Source: Candidatus Binatota bacterium
GTDB lineage: Bacteria > Desulfobacterota > Binatia > Bin18
NCBI GenBank assembly: GCA_011523315.1
Contig: WTHE01000595.1
Coordinates: 1 to 5,051 of the forward strand
Direction: 5' to 3'
Length of the DNA stretch: 5,051 bases
Positions 4,778 to 5,051 of the stretch are shown piece by piece. Under the pieces are notes generated by a model that did no database searches, was not told where the DNA came from, and saw nothing but the letters and a program-made list of their open reading frames with translations. The position numbers and the translations under genes were made by a program. Within the stretch, counting starts at the first letter, position 1, and every line of letters begins with the position of its first letter.

Positions 4778-5051
4778 ATGACCTCGACCCGTAAACCGGT
4801 CGCCGTCGTGGTGGGAGCAACCTCCAAGTGGCAGTCAGACGGCCGTAATACCAAACTCGCGCACGGTAAGGTGATCGACGACAGCGATATACCCGTCGGG
4901 GCGCGTTGGGGCATCGGCGGTGCCGTCGCTCAGAAGTTTGCCAAAGAGGGCTTCTTCGTCGTGTTGACGACCCGGAATGCCGCCAATGCGTCTGGCTTGG
5001 AGCAGGTAATCCAAGAGCAAGGTGGCGAAGGCATGATTGTCGAGCTGGACC
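4778..5051 (+). CDS. SDR family NAD(P)-dependent oxidoreductase with interrupted glycine-rich motif (3'-truncated)
   Basis: The first 91 codons are visible, open to the right edge; a full SDR would be about 250-290 residues. The first strand and turn PVAVVVGATS (7-16) and the helix GIGGAVAQKFAKEGFFVVLTTR (45-66, seen from 4910) are the two halves of the Rossmann cofactor site, normally joined as TGxxxGIG. Here they are separated by about 28 extra residues (17-44, bases 4826-4909) that include KWQSDGRNTKLAHG, DDSDIPVG and ARW. The reading frame is intact through the insert, the ribosome site is strong, and codon use is ordinary, so this looks like a genuine subfamily feature and not a frameshift. 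Arg66 after the second strand suggests NADP(H) preference. The catalytic Ser-Tyr-Lys lie beyond the window. Likely a ketone/alcohol dehydrogenase acting with the upstream genes, but 252 bp of intergenic DNA leaves co-transcription uncertain. Confidence 0.85.
   Translation, partial: MTSTRKPVAVVVGATSKWQSDGRNTKLAHGKVIDDSDIPVGARWGIGGAVAQKFAKEGFFVVLTTRNAANASGLEQVIQEQGGEGMIVELD

Noticed and set aside
4826..4909. Frameshift or pseudogene explanation for the split SDR motif
   Set aside because: The frame is continuous through the insert and both flanking halves of the motif are in the same frame, with a good ribosome site and no stop codon.

Overview
The window is 5,051 bp of GC-rich bacterial DNA, by eye about 60-65% G+C. 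It is densely coding with strong G/C bias at third codon positions. The gene families (F420-type and FMN-type luciferase-like monooxygenases, vicinal-oxygen-chelate (VOC) proteins, a crotonase-fold hydrolase, an SDR) suit an aerobic, metabolically versatile environmental bacterium. Such mixtures occur in Actinobacteria, Tectomicrobia/Binatota-like and other uncultured high-GC lineages. Nothing here (no rRNA, tRNA or housekeeping gene) fixes the taxonomy. I see no mobile element, CRISPR array, tRNA or rRNA.

Layout. (1) 1-652, +: 3' part of a luciferase-like, F420-type oxidoreductase, cut by the left edge. (2) 733-1110, +: small VOC protein without the usual metal ligands, preceded by a leader hairpin and followed by a terminator-like hairpin at 1122-1160. 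(3) 1227-2285, +: FMNH2-dependent luciferase-like monooxygenase of the SfnG/SsuD type. (4) 2341-2901, -: ChaC-type gamma-glutamylcyclotransferase, convergent with gene 3. (5) 2902-3177: 276-bp divergent intergenic region. (6) 3178-3732, +: VOC protein with an apparently intact His/His/Glu metal triad. (7) 3764-4525, +: crotonase-superfamily protein closely resembling 6-oxocamphor hydrolase, 31 bp downstream with a perfect Shine-Dalgarno. (8) 4526-4777: intergenic region with a long GC-rich hairpin. (9) 4778 to the right edge, +: SDR oxidoreductase whose glycine-rich cofactor loop is interrupted by about 28 residues; truncated by the window.

Interpretation (inference). Two flavin/deazaflavin monooxygenases, a metal-type VOC enzyme, a predicted beta-diketone C-C hydrolase and an SDR are the kinds of enzyme needed to oxidise and open a cyclic ketone, terpenoid or aromatic compound. 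The VOC-hydrolase pair at 3178-4525 is the most convincing operon. The most notable items are the 6-oxocamphor-hydrolase-like protein, which keeps the whole H/H/H/D/E active-site set at matching spacing, and the SDR with the split Rossmann motif.
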